Source of the DNA: Limnanthes douglasii subsp. nivea
Lineage: Eukaryota > Streptophyta > Magnoliopsida > Brassicales > Limnanthaceae
Assembly: GCA_036936605.1 (NCBI GenBank)
Contig: JAUPFV010000001.1
Span: 348,389,081-348,453,080 of the forward strand
DNA length: 64,000 bases
Reading direction: 5' to 3'
Under the pieces are notes generated by a model, which saw only the letters and a program-made list of their open reading frames with translations, ran no database searches and had not been told where the DNA came from. Below, one piece after another: positions 45,671 through 57,199 of the stretch (positions within the stretch are counted from its first letter, which is position 1; each line of letters begins with the position of its first letter). The position numbers and the translations under genes are program-made.

Positions 45671-45960
45671 TGATGAGCTCAGAGAATCTTTAGTGAGACT
45701 CAGGAGCGAAGAAGTTCGTGTGAAGGGATCGGACTAGGGAATATACGTATGATGTGACAGTGAACAGTAAATTACTAGAAATGGAAGAGACAAAAGGAAT
45801 AAATGTTGCAATTATTGATCAACCATTGACCCTTTTTCCTAAAAAGAAATGTCCTTTATATAGTAAATGAGGTAGAGGGTAAAATTACATGTTTACCATC
45901 ATAAGAGTGGATTTCTTATCCCCCCCCCCCCACTATTTGACTATTTACAAACAAGTTCTA
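45671..45960 (-). repeat. 5' LTR of the right-hand minus-strand Tat (left edge certain, right edge not)
   Basis: Plus-strand edge TGATGAGCTCAGAG abuts the primer site. A minus-strand TATA (CTATATAAAGG) lies near 45853-45863 and a run of twelve C at 45920-45931. It does not resemble the LTRs at 32825 or 34172, and no 3' partner is in the window, so the right edge is a guess. Confidence 0.6.
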
Positions 45961-46740
45961 GGGAACTATCATTTAAGTCCCTCTTTTTTTATGTGTGCTT
46001 CACTTTAGTCCTTAGTCACTAAATACATGGACCTTGACCTTATTTGTGGGCTAAATTACATGTTAGACACCTATATTTTCCTTCCCTTATCAAGGATAAT
46101 AGTAGGCGAAATATCACCTTCTTCCATAGTGCAAAGAAGATCAAATCGCTGAGAATTAAATGGTTCATCCATAAAAGAATCAAGAATTACAGACTCTGTT
46201 CTTGGAGAAGAAGAACAGAGTCATCTCCCCCATCGATCACTACAACATCAAACTTTTATCCTACCATATTCTCTACTAATTTTTTAATTGTACTTCAATT
46301 GTGCTTATACCGGGCAACGTTTAATGTTTTATCATGTTTTTGTTTTGTAAATTAAATTTGTATTTTGTTATTTTTGTTTTCTATTTATAAATTATGCTAT
46401 GATTTTATTTTATTTATTTATTAATAAGATATTTTATCTAATGAATTTATAATGTACCCTTGTGTTCTGTAATTATATTTTTATTATATATATAATTAAT
46501 TTTTATTATTTTAACAGCCCATTGGTTCTTCAATTGAATATTTTTTTTGTTAAAAAAATAATTTACAGTGTAAATAACTATTAAAAAAATACGTTATCTA
46601 ATCATTTTAATATAGCTTTTAGTATTATGGTTTTCTACTGTTTCAGGTAAAATCTATTCAACTAGATAGCATTGCCTTTGTTTGGTTAAGGTTGAGAAAC
46701 ACCAAAAATAAGTTGTAAGGTCTTTTTTGAGGGATTAGTT
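45961..46740. other. AT-rich, unassigned
   Basis: A 103-codon frame at 46044-46355 (+) has no convincing family motif. The rest (46340-46650) is extremely AT-rich. It may include the end of the LTR to its left and the 3' end of the LINE to its right. Confidence 0.4.
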
Positions 46741-49700
46741 TGAAAAAGTTGAGTCGTATCCAGTTTGTAGATCATGTAACTGATTTCGGCTTATTACTGA
46801 TTTAGGAGATAAGAGTTGAGTTTGGTGTTTTACTTGGTTTTTGGCTTTCCACAGTGCCCAACATATTATAAAAGGTAAGATGAATTTAATGTGAATGTCT
46901 TGTTTAGATGACCAGAATCAGAACCTGATAACATATAAAAGTATCATGTGTTTCGATATGTGTATATTCAATCTACTTGAGAAGTATTTCCAAACTTCTC
47001 ATACTAACTTGCATTCCATGAATAGATAATTGATGGATTTGTTGTTGTAACAATATTGTCATTTAGAGGCTAATGAGTAGTGTCAATATGCAATATCCCC
47101 TTAAGCAGTCTCTAGCAAAGAAAATAACATTTTATTGGTGTATTGTTATTCCAAAGTATTTGGAATAATTTGGATTTGTGTACCATGTTCTTTAATATCC
47201 AGCCATTCTAGCTTAGTATTGAAATCACCATTATTAGATAGTTTTCATAATAGCTTGTCTTGAGTTTTAGGATTGATCTTGAACTTAGAAATCTTTTAAA
47301 TATCATATTGTAGTACTAAATATTTTAGTTAGTCTATATTTTATTTCCTTGCTTGTCGGTAGCTCCTGATGGGTTCATTAAAGTTGGATAAAGCTTCTGT
47401 AAATAAGATGAAATGATTATTTGACCACCATCTTTCAATCCATAATTTGATGTTTCCATTTCCAACTTTCCATGTTGTGAATTGTTTAGCTGTTTTATTG
47501 ATATTCATGAGTCTTATCCAAGTTTTGGCGTTGTTTATGGGTGTAGTAGCTAATGGAAAATGAACTTTGGGACAATAAAGAGAGATCATTAGCCTAGCCC
47601 AGATAGAGGATTTCATTTGAAGTTGAATCAAAGTTTACATGAGTAAATTATTTGAAGATCCTTTATTTTCCTAATGTTAAGGCCATCCTCATTGTATGGT
47701 TTGCAAAGAGAATTCCAATTAGCCCATTTAAAAAAAATCCATTGTAGAGCCCCACAAGAATTTGTTACGGATTTTCTTAATTCTAGTAATAACAATATTT
47801 GGGATAAGGCTACTTTGAATGTGATAGTTGGAAATTTTCATCAGAACATACTGTATTAATATGAATCTACCATCATATGATATAATTTTTCCATTACATT
47901 GTTATATCTTGTTTCGAATCTTAGTCAATTGATGTTCATAGTTGAGAATTATGTTATGTAAATGAATGTTGATCCCAAGATAAGTGAATGGAAGTTTTCC
48001 TTGTTTAAAACCAGAGAGTCTAGATTTTATTATAGTCATGGTATGAGTCATTTTAACTCGTATAATGAGTGAATTTTTTTCTCTCTTTATATTTTGGCTT
48101 GAGCAAGTTTCATAGTGTTTCAGGTATTTTTCATATTCTCTGGAGATTGGAAAAGGATCCATTCGTGAAAATAATGAAATTGTCAGCAAATGTTAGGCAG
48201 GGAATAAATATTCTACTTATTGAGTTGTAATACAATCAAGTATGCTGAGTATATAGTGATTTGAGTCCTTAAAGTAGGTATTCTTCAGCCAACATGAATA
48301 GACTACGATATATAAGATCTATTTGTCATTTGTTGATGATAGATAACCATGTAGATGTCCATTGACTATAATAGAAAACCCAACAGAACTGATGCATGTT
48401 TTGATCCAACTTAACCATTTGTTATCATAACCAAAGGTTTCTAGAATTAGGTACGTAAATTGAAAGGATAACATGTCAAAGAATTTTGACATGTCAATCT
48501 TGAGTATTATATTGATACCTTTAACTTTCTTGTTTAATTTATGAGCAAGTTCTTGGGTGATAAGAATATTATCATGTATACTTATTCCTTGAAAACCCCC
48601 ACCAAGTTCTTCAGACTTTAGTTTAGGTATCAAGGTAGCGAGTCTTTCATTAATTATTTTGATAAGGATTCTATTAAAAACTGCACATAAACTAATTGGT
48701 TGAAAGTCTCTTCATAATTTAGGTGGTTCACTGTTAGGAATTAGGCATATATTTATGGGAAAAATACTTTTAGGAGGAGACTTGTCTACGAAGAAATATC
48801 TCAGAGCATAGCACATCTCTTTAGAGATGATGGACTATCAAGTAAGGTAGAATTTAATGTTAAAATCATTTACACCTGCAACACTGTGGAGAGTGAGGTT
48901 TTTCGGTATTGAGTGAATTTATTCATCAAATGGAATGGTGAGGAGCATGGCATTATCTTGATCAGTTACCAACTTTTGAATAATGTTTTGAAATGCTTAA
49001 CTATAGAGTTGACAAACTCTGTTTGATTAGTCACCCAAATATCATTTTCAAGAACTCATTGAAATTTATTTTTTTCCTTCTTATATTTATGTAATTGTGA
49101 AAGCATCAAGTGTTTCTATCACCATCTTTGAGCCATCTAACTTTATTTTTTTAGCCTAGTAGATTTCTTCTCTGGCTAGTAGTTATGAATGATATGCCTT
49201 AGCTTGAAAGTATTGAATTTTGTCATTTAGGTTTTTACTTGTTTAAAACAAATTCAAGATAAAGCACCTTATCTTCAAATTTTACTATATAGCCAAAAAA
49301 ATTACCAAAATCATTCAAGTTCCACTCCTTGAGTCTTTTTATCTTATTCCAAAAAACATAAGAGAGAAATCATTCATTTCTTCATTCTAGTCGAGTTTTA
49401 TACCACATTTAGAAAGTCTGGATGTTGTATTCACATGTTTTGAAATTTGAAGGATGTTTTGGATATGGTTTTGTCTTAATGCATAATGGTGAATGGTCAG
49501 AACTAGTCCTGGAAAGGTGTTTAACTTGATTTTTCTCGAATATATTGAGTCAATAAGAGTTGTACATAACTCTGTCTAGACCATTCCAGAGTTCTATTAT
49601 TTAATCTCTTGAGTTCTTCAATATAAAAGAGTGACATGAAACACGTGGTCTAGACCATTCCAGAGTTCTCTTATTAAATCTCTTGCTATTGGTTGGTTTA

Positions 49701-49934
49701 TATTTCAATCATGAATTCTTCCTTCCATAGGGTCCATAATTTGTTGTTTGAATTTGTAAAACTGTGTTGGAAACCCAACTTATTGGTTAATTTGCTAACT
49801 TTATCAGCTTGAACTATAGGTTATTGGATTACAATAAAATCAATGTTTTCAACTATTTTTAAGGATAGTAGTATTTTTATAGTACCTTTGTTGCCCAATC
49901 CTCTCACGTTCCAATTAAGAGCTAAGATCTTCAT
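46741..49934 (-). pseudogene. LINE ORF2 (endonuclease, reverse transcriptase, zf-RVT), decayed
   Basis: ATG at 49934 starts MKILALNWNVRGLGNKGTIK, the APE endonuclease opening of plant L1 elements. RT is clearest at 48319-48633 (SIHDNILITQELAHKLNKK, IILKIDMSKFFDMLS, WLSWIKTCISSVGFS). A later part near 47341-47631 and the C-terminal zinc-binding region (ILPFIICWALWKAKNQ near 46850) follow. Many stops and shifts. The product would nick DNA and copy the LINE RNA at the nick. The 3' poly(A) end is not evident. Confidence 0.85.
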
Positions 49935-49989
49935 TTAATTTGATGAGTATACGGGCATGAAGGATCCTTATTTACATACTGCTTTGTTT

Positions 49990-51180
49990 TTTATGGTGAT
50001 ATTGCTTTGTTGGCTAAGTTTTTTTCTTTCTTTTCCTGATCATTTCTTGAAATTCAAGGTTGTTGGCTATACTCTTTAGTATACGTGAAGAGAGAAAACT
50101 ACTTATAAAGATTGGAAAAAAAGAGGTTGTATTTTCTTCTTGATGTTTAAGACCATTAAAAAGAGTAAGTAGTTCTTATATTCTATAGATTCGAGAGCTT
50201 CTATTATTTCATGTCCTTGTTCTTGTGAGTTTATAAATGATATAGATGTTTCAGTGGATCTACTTAAGGTTTTGGCGTTGTTTGGTATTTGGATGGTTTT
50301 TAATTTTTTTTTTGTAATATAATAGTATTGGGTTCTTTAACAATGATAGATTTGAGTTTAGCACTCCATGCAGTACGTGAGGTTGAGTTTATTTTGCTTG
50401 GCTTGTGTTTCTGCAGTTTAGGAAGTTATGTCATATGTGTTTACAGGTCATACAGTAAGAGGGCTTCTCACCATATATGACTAACTGCCAAAAAACATCT
50501 TTTTGCATTGAAGTATAGTTTTCTTCAGATCTAATCCAAATTTTAGATTTGAGTTCAATTTAGGTATCTAACTTCATCCAAGTTTTGCATTCGTTAAAGG
50601 GGAATCTATTTCCAGATGCTAAAGTAGTATCTCAGTAGGTTAAATTCAATGAGAATATGGTTAGGATCTCATAAGACAATGCTAACTTCTTTATGAAAAT
50701 ATAGGTTATCGATAAATCTCTAAATCTTGTCCATGGGTGGCCGACCGTGAGATAATATCCCTATGAGAGTGTGTTTGGATTGTGATATAAGAGTAGCTTT
50801 AACTGATGAAGAGATTTTTTAACCATGTGGTTCTCTTTTTGATAAAAAATGGCTGGAATTAGGATTGTATCTTGGGATTTAGGCTTAGTTATTCCAGCAT
50901 ATGATTTAGTTATTAACTTTTGAGTTTTGTTATTTTGCAGGTTGTTGTTTGCATTATTGTTTGATTTGGATGTGTAGTTCAGTTGCTTTTATATTCATCA
51001 TTGATGTGGTTCTTTGTATTGTTGTTTGTGTTGCAGTAGTAGGTCTTACCAAAGCTGGGAAATATGTATCGGTATAAGCAATATTCATTGGTAAAGAAGC
51101 TAGCGTGGACCCGGTATTTGTGGAACTGCTGGTGTTGCGATTTGTTGAGGCTGAAAGCCTATTAGGATCAGAGAGAATTA
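49990..51180 (-). pseudogene. LINE ORF1, decayed
   Basis: Upstream of ORF2 on the same strand. The N-terminal part is recognisable by YFPALVRPTTA near 51040. A DUF4283-like region spans about 50870-50560 (LIGILSHGRPPMDKI, DPNHILIEFN), parallel to the fragment at 32439-32771. A degraded knuckle (GEKPSYCMTCKHI, NFLNCRN) is near 50410-50480. It would bind the LINE RNA. Confidence 0.7.
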
Positions 51181-52912
51181 CAAGTAGTAATGTTTTTTTA
51201 ATTCACATTTATAGATCGTCTCAAACAAGACAACTACAAGAAAAAATGTAAATATTAAGAAAATAAATTATCTATATAATAAAGATATCTTAAAAATTCT
51301 ATCGGTGTCAAATTAAATCTTAAATATATAAATAATATTTAATTAGTAAATGACATATAAACTTTTTTAATTAAAGAAAAAAGATAGTTTTTATCATATA
51401 AGGTTAGGATTTAATTATTTGTTTGATCATTATTTTATAATTTAAATTTTGATGTAAGATTTTTATGTTAATTTATGAATGTGGCGCAATATCTGCGTTT
51501 TAATTTTTTAAGGTTTTGTTATTTTTGAAAACCAAAACATGTCGTATTATGTTTTTATGCTCTCGAAATCGAAATCTGCTTAAATCAAACTGATGCACTA
51601 AAAACGAAAATTATAAAAAGTAAAGATAACATCATTTAAATATATGGTATTTGTGTTTTTGACAAATTTGTTGTTGATTTTTTGTTACTTACATATTGAT
51701 TTTCTTACAATGTTTTTAGAATATTTGGTGTAGTCTTTCTCATCTGTTGTAGATTGCATAATGAGAATTTTAAAAAACATGTCAAATGTTTCGATTTGTT
51801 ATTTTTTAAATGTTTCATTGTATTATGATAAAATGATAAGTAAATTTGGCCCCCAAAAAACAAAAACAAATTAGATAAGAAAGATTCGGATCTTAAAATC
51901 AGACATCAAAACAAATTAAGTACTGTTATAGTATGTTTTGTTTTTCTCATAGTTACGTGAATAATATGAGATTTATATAAATGATACATCATTTGTTTCC
52001 CTGACTATTTGTTTTTTTTTGCACTTTACTAGACTGGAACTTGGGGTATAAAAACCTTTTTAAGTGGACAAGTGACATAATAAATGTATGTTTTTTATTT
52101 TTTAATTAGATCTGAATGAAGTTTTGTTGTAAAGGACCTAAATCTTTTGATTAGGTGTCTCATGTATGTATGTGACTAATTTATTCCATATCATCATCTA
52201 TTAATGTTAAAGGGAAAACTGGTGATCAAATAACGATTGCGGGTTCTGCTTTCATATCCATATTCTAATTGAAATCAAGGTTTTGCTTTCATATCCATAT
52301 TCTAATTGAAATCAAGACCCTCAAGCTTATTTATTTTCAGGTGATGCAAAGCCAATTCGAATTATGGATTCAATTTCATATATTAGGTGTTTCAATAGTT
52401 GCTCTTAGTTTAGTTGGAAGCGAGTTACAAACATTTCTACTTATACGGAATCCAAACCTTATTTCTTAGCAAAATATGATGGAATGTTAGTTGGTATTTA
52501 TCTTCCGAAGATGATATTTAAATATGTTAACCATTCTTTGATAATATTATTTAAATATAAGTGTTTTTATGTGTATTGGACACGAGAAACAAGATTTATT
52601 GTATAAATTTTAATATCAGACACGAATGAAACAAAATGATGGCTATTACGTGCATAAAATGACAATTCGGTAAAGCTTATGGTAAAAACATTCATAGTGG
52701 TAGTCGAAAAAGTAATGCTTAATTTTATGTAGCCAATGAGTGAGATATGGAATATTTACTAAGTTGTTCTTATACCTTTTGATTATATCTAACGTAAATA
52801 CAATTTGGTGGTTCTCTTGATATTTTAATCTAAAAATATTATTTGATCGTGTTTTTATACTCGATGGGCTGGATAAGTATTTGCAATTACAAGCAAGTTT
52901 TTATCTTTTATA
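51181..52912. other. AT-rich intergenic DNA
   Basis: No gene recognised. A 37-bp unit containing TGCTTTCATATCCATATTCT is duplicated in tandem at 52247-52320. The 66-codon frame at 52269-52469 starts inside this duplication and has no motif. Confidence 0.55.
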
Positions 52913-53577
52913 TGTTGGAATATATTTATTTAATATATTTATGGACCGAAAATAATTTGGACCAACATACTAAATAAACATATTCGGTCATTGTCTTAAG
53001 GAAATCCAAATTTAAAGTAATCGAGTTAATTATTTAATTAACTAAATTGGACCTATGGGTGAAAAGGTGTTATGGATTCAAGTGTGGTAATTTGGCTGAA
53101 TTTGCGTACTGTGATGAATAGAGCTCATATCTCAACATTTAAACGTGAATTAATAAATCATGAATATAAATTGAATTATCAATTTATCAGGTTATGGTCT
53201 CGGACACAAGGAATTAATAAATGATGAGTTTTACCATGTTGAGCTTCACATTGTAAAGACTATAAGTAAGGGGCTAGGTTTAGGAATTTTATCATCCAAA
53301 ACCCTAATCAAATAGAGGGTCGCTTCCTTCAGTGTCTGGAAATCTGTTATTTCTACTAACTCGTTCTGCAGGTTTCTCAAGGCAATATACATAATCGCTA
53401 AAGAACGAAAATGAATAAAAGAGAATGCTAGATGGAAAGCAGCAATCAAACCCGTAAGTGCTCTTGGTAATCTGTTTATTAATTAGGTGAATCCATAAAA
53501 GAGTTTATATGTAAAATTCCACGATTTGTTATATATTATTTGATACGATTTCGAATAATATATAACATTTGGTATCA
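52913..53577 (+). repeat. 5' LTR of the right-hand copia
   Basis: Starts TGTTGGAATATATTTATTTA, ends TTCGAATAATATATAACA two bases before the primer site. Compared with the 3' copy at 60136 it has an extra 15-bp TATTTAATATATTTA block near its start. Confidence 0.82.
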
Positions 53578-53579
53578 GA

Positions 53580-53597
53580 GCCAGGTTAACCCTTTTG
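53580..53597 (+). other. Primer-binding site, initiator Met tRNA
   Basis: TGGTATCAGAGCCAGGTT is the canonical copia primer site complementary to plant initiator Met tRNA. Confidence 0.9.
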
Positions 53598-53944
53598 GGA
53601 TTCAGTAGAATAATTGAATTGTGTATTAGTAGATAAAGGTTCATGTTTTTTCTTCATCGTCAATAACCCATGCCATTGGGATTATGTGCTAATTGAGCAG
53701 GTTAAGGCGTGGATTTAGGGATTGTATGGAAAGCATATTATGTGATTTATTCGTATTGAAAAGCATGTATATTTATTTTTTCATGTTTACATGAGTAAAT
53801 TGTAATTTTAATAGTTTGGGGATTTTTTCGGTTAAATTAGGTTTATTGATGTCTGGAATTTCTTCTCCCAAATTAGCATCAAATCAACCTAATAAAATGA
53901 ATAATATCAAAATTATTGGGACAATGGCTCATCGACTGCTTAAC

Positions 53945-54735
53945 CTTTGATGTTAACGTTGATCGAAATATATCCAATGGTGTTGATGATAGCCAGCGAA
54001 ATGTTGACGTTGTGGTGAATGTTGTGATCTACAAGGATTCGCAAACCCGTTGTTATCACGATGATATTAGTAAGAGGCTACTAGTTGGGCATAAACTTAG
54101 TGACAGTAGCGCTACTGCGGGTTTGGAAATATCCATAACTTGCAGCAGCTACTGCTGCCATTCATAAAAACCATTGCCTCATTTCTTCTCTACCCAGTCG
54201 TGCAGCTTTTTAAAATTCACTTACGTATTTTTCAGATGATGTGTGAAGCATTTCTGAATAACTGCAAGAAAAGGAAGATAAATCAAAACCCAAGATAAAA
54301 CAATATAGATAAAATACCATATAAGTTTTGAAAATAACATTACTTGGGCTCTTCTAGAATCTAGTACGTTTACTTGGATTTCCTTGTATGGAAGAAATAT
54401 TCTTTCCATTTTCTCAAAAACCGTTGATGAAAAAAAAATATGTCTTCCATATCCTATCCGATTCTAGTAAATCATTGACTACTTTGTACTCATTCCCCAC
54501 ATTAAAATGATATTAGGGGATCTTAGAATTGTGACATAACTCTGCAATAGTTTCCATATGTTCTATTGGCATAGGCATTTTGGAAATCCTCGATGTTATA
54601 ATACAGGAAAGTAAAGTGAACAATGCGTTCGGTCTGGCCTGGCCGAACACAACCGAACCAATTGAAAATACCTAACAATTTCAGGATCTAATGGAAACCT
54701 ATACCCCAATTCAGCACTGCTTTGTCCCAGGAACT
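53945..54735 (-). pseudogene. Fragment of a Tat antisense gene captured in the copia leader
   Basis: The minus strand encodes a PF04195-like domain: GYRFPLDPEIVRYFQLVRLC, FTLLSCIITSRISKMPMPIE, YHFNVGNEYKVVNDLLESDR, WKTYFFFINGF. After FWKSP an 82-bp intron (54343-54262; donor GTAATG, acceptor TTTTCTTGCAG) sits at the same place and phase as that of 16345-16271. It is followed by IQKCF...KLHDWVEKK then GNGF, matching exon 2 of the other copy. It has stops and no visible coiled-coil part. The left limit is approximate. Confidence 0.8.
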
Positions 54736-54977
54736 GCAGCAAGTCAGGAGGAAAATAAAAAAAATCCAAAATAAAATAAAATTGGAATTATTTTTAATTA
54801 ATTATGTTATTAATTTAATATATTTGAATTAACTTATTTCACAAATATGACGTGTTTGGTATGCTAATTGTTAAATATTTATTTATGAATTAAATTGTAT
54901 GTGCTTGAATGATTAAATGGTGATGCATGACTAAGGTTTCGTAGACCAATAGGTGAAACTAAGAAGTTAATTTAACC

Positions 54978-55424
54978 GGCCCTCCGGAAGGTTAATATTA
55001 ATTTTTTTATGGATCCTAGGCTTCAAAAAGTTTGGGTATTAATTTAAATTCGAATATTATTGGCCCTCCGAAAGGTTCATGTTTGGGTTCAAATTAATAA
55101 TGAACGAGAGAAAATTACTGAAAATGGTCCTTGTGTTGATTTTAATTTTAAGTAGATGAAATCGGTCCTCCTAAGGTTTCGTCGGTACTTAGGATAAATT
55201 TTATTCATCCTTGCAATTTTTTATTTTAAGTAGGTGAAACTGGCCCTCCAAAATGTTTCACCGGTACTTACAAAAATCAAATTAAGGTTATTTCAATCTA
55301 ATTAAATGACATCGGCCCTCCGGAAGGTCTCATTGGTACTTAGGAAATTAAAATAATGATCATGGTTTTTTTTTCTGAAACTCATAAAATTGCATGTTAG
55401 TATGATTTGCCCTCTGGTATCTAT
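54978..55424. repeat. Repeated GGCCCTCCGGAAGGTT motif in the copia leader
   Basis: Copies or variants begin at 54978, 55062, 55164, 55242 and 55314, with a weak one near 55407, spaced 72-102 bp. Each is followed by a TTTCA(C/T)...GGTACTTAGG-like segment. The core CCTCCGGAAGG is an imperfect palindrome. Confidence 0.85.
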
Positions 55425-55550
55425 AATCATGGATTTTTAAGTTGTACATGTATTTTTCATGGTCATGCATATGTTTTCAGTTATATGTCAAAATGCTAAA
55501 TGTGCTTTGTGTTATTTGTTCTTATTATAGTATACACTAGTTAAAATCTA

Positions 55551-56004
55551 TTGGGGGACCGTTCACCGATGTTGGATTGTTCGGACTTCCAATTTTGGAA
55601 GGAATATATGTTGTTGTTTTTATCTATACGTGATTATGACCATACATTGTCAACTCCCAAACCATATCCCATTAGTCCGGAAAGTACATCGGGGGAAACT
55701 AGGACCGATGAAAGGTGGGAGAAGTCAAATAAGTTATGCATAACGCTCTTGTTAAATGAGATACCAGTAGCATTGCGTGGGGTTGTCCCTAAAGGTGCTA
55801 CCACTGCCTTGGTCTTTCTCGCCGAGGTCGAGAAAGTCTTTGAAAAAAATGAGAAGATAGAAATGAATCGTTTGCTCATCGAGCTAGTTACCAAAACGTA
55901 TAATGGTAAAGGTAAATCTATGAGAACATTCTGGGAATGTCGATAATTGGACAAAAATTAAAGGTAATCGGTTCAGACTTACCTGAGGAATACAAAGTGG
56001 GATT
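55551..56004 (+). pseudogene. Copia Gag, N-terminal and middle part
   Basis: Encodes LDCSDFQFWKEYMLLFLSIR, WEKSNKLCITLLLNEIPVAL, FLAEVEKVFEKNEKIEMN, TYNGKGKSMR, and after a shift LKVIGSDLPEEYKVGF, all typical of copia Gag (UBN2). It stops abruptly at 56004, where TGTTGGGCTC, an LTR-like start, begins. The zinc knuckle and protease are missing. Confidence 0.85.
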
Positions 56005-57100
56005 TGTTGGGCTCTTCCTATATGGGAGTCCAATTATCATATGGGCTAAGCCCAATTTGGGCAAAACATATGATTTTGGTTTATGTATAAATATATATAT
56101 TTATATAGTGTCTTTTGAGATGAGCATCATATTCTATAGTGCAGTTTTTAGAGAAAAAGGTGATTCAAGACTGAACTTTGTGCTTTCAATCAGACTATCT
56201 CCCATTGTCAGATCGGCTTCAATTTTGGTGAGAAGGCTCATCTATTTGTACTCTAGAATCTGACCAAAAGGTTTTTGATTTGGAGCCTTCTAAGTTTGTT
56301 TTTCGATCAGCTTATTTTAACTGCATTTTTGGGATATTTCAGTGAGTTTTTTTATTTCGGTTCACTATCTTGTGTATTGAGGTTGTGTATGAAGTTGTCA
56401 TACTTTGTGTGGTGTGGTGAGGTTTATTTTCGTCCGAGGGTAAGTTTGTAATTTCTGTTTGGAGTTTGTGGAAGTTTGTAAGTAGTTAATGTTTGAATAG
56501 TGAGTAGAGGGAGAATTAAGCAGTCTGGTTGTATTTAATTTTCATTACCCTCATTTAATGTTGGTGGTTGGATATTTATACCCTCACGTCTGGGCCTTAT
56601 GGGCTTTCGGGTCATGTTTAATGGACCCAGGTCAAGTTTAAGGACCCATGAGCTCTTAGCAGGAGAGCTGGCAGCTTAGTCATGGAGTGATTAGGTTTTT
56701 AAGTACTTTAGTCCTCGTTCGAACAGTCCAATGGATGAGGTATTCGAACTGTCCTGTCCGGTTAGATGGTCTTTGTCCGAACTGTCCCTGTCTGAAGAGG
56801 TAGCAGAATCCGGACTCATCATGGTGTATGCTCTAGTTTTATCTAGAGAATATTTTTGTAACCCGTCTTCTGATAGTGAATTTGGGTTGGACTCCGAAAT
56901 CAGTCTCGTGGTTTTTACTTCCTACATTAGGAAGGTTTTTCACGTAAAAAGTGTTCTGTGTTATTTGCGTTTATTTTATTCAGACTTGGTATTTTGTTTG
57001 AGATCATTATCTTTAAACATTTCATTTGCTGTCAGACTGTTTTAAGTATTTCCAGTCCACCTATAACTGCATGCGGGAAAAGTAGAATATCAATGAGTTG
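56005..57100 (+). mobile_element. Probable copia-type solo LTR interrupting gag, itself split by a Tat solo LTR
   Basis: From 56005 (TGTTGGGCTCTTCC) a TATA-like TGTATAAATATATA occurs at about 56085. After the inserted Tat LTR (56415-56821) the sequence TTCACGTAAAAAGTGTTCTG near 56938 looks like the 3' part of a copia LTR. No second copy is available, so both ends and the assignment are inferred. Confidence 0.4.
56415..56821 (-). repeat. Solo LTR of the Tat family, with target duplication TGGTG
   Basis: Plus-strand edges TGGTGAGGTTTATTTTCG and AATCCGGACTCATCA, flanked by TGGTG at 56410-56414 and 56822-56826. It is related to the solo LTR at 14091-14594. Minus-strand TATA GGTATAAATATCC gives its orientation. 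Confidence 0.88.
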
Positions 57101-57199
57101 ATTTCCCACGTTGCACAGGAGGAGGAAAAAACTTAAAGACATAGTTCCTGAGGTTAATGTGATTACATCTTCAAATGAGACAGGGCCTAAGCGGAAGAC

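Noticed and set aside
46044..46355. Plus-strand LINE ORF2 fragment (ITFFHSAKKIKSLR resembles a LINE linker)
   Set aside because: Similarity is limited to about 12 residues and no other LINE block accompanies it on this strand.
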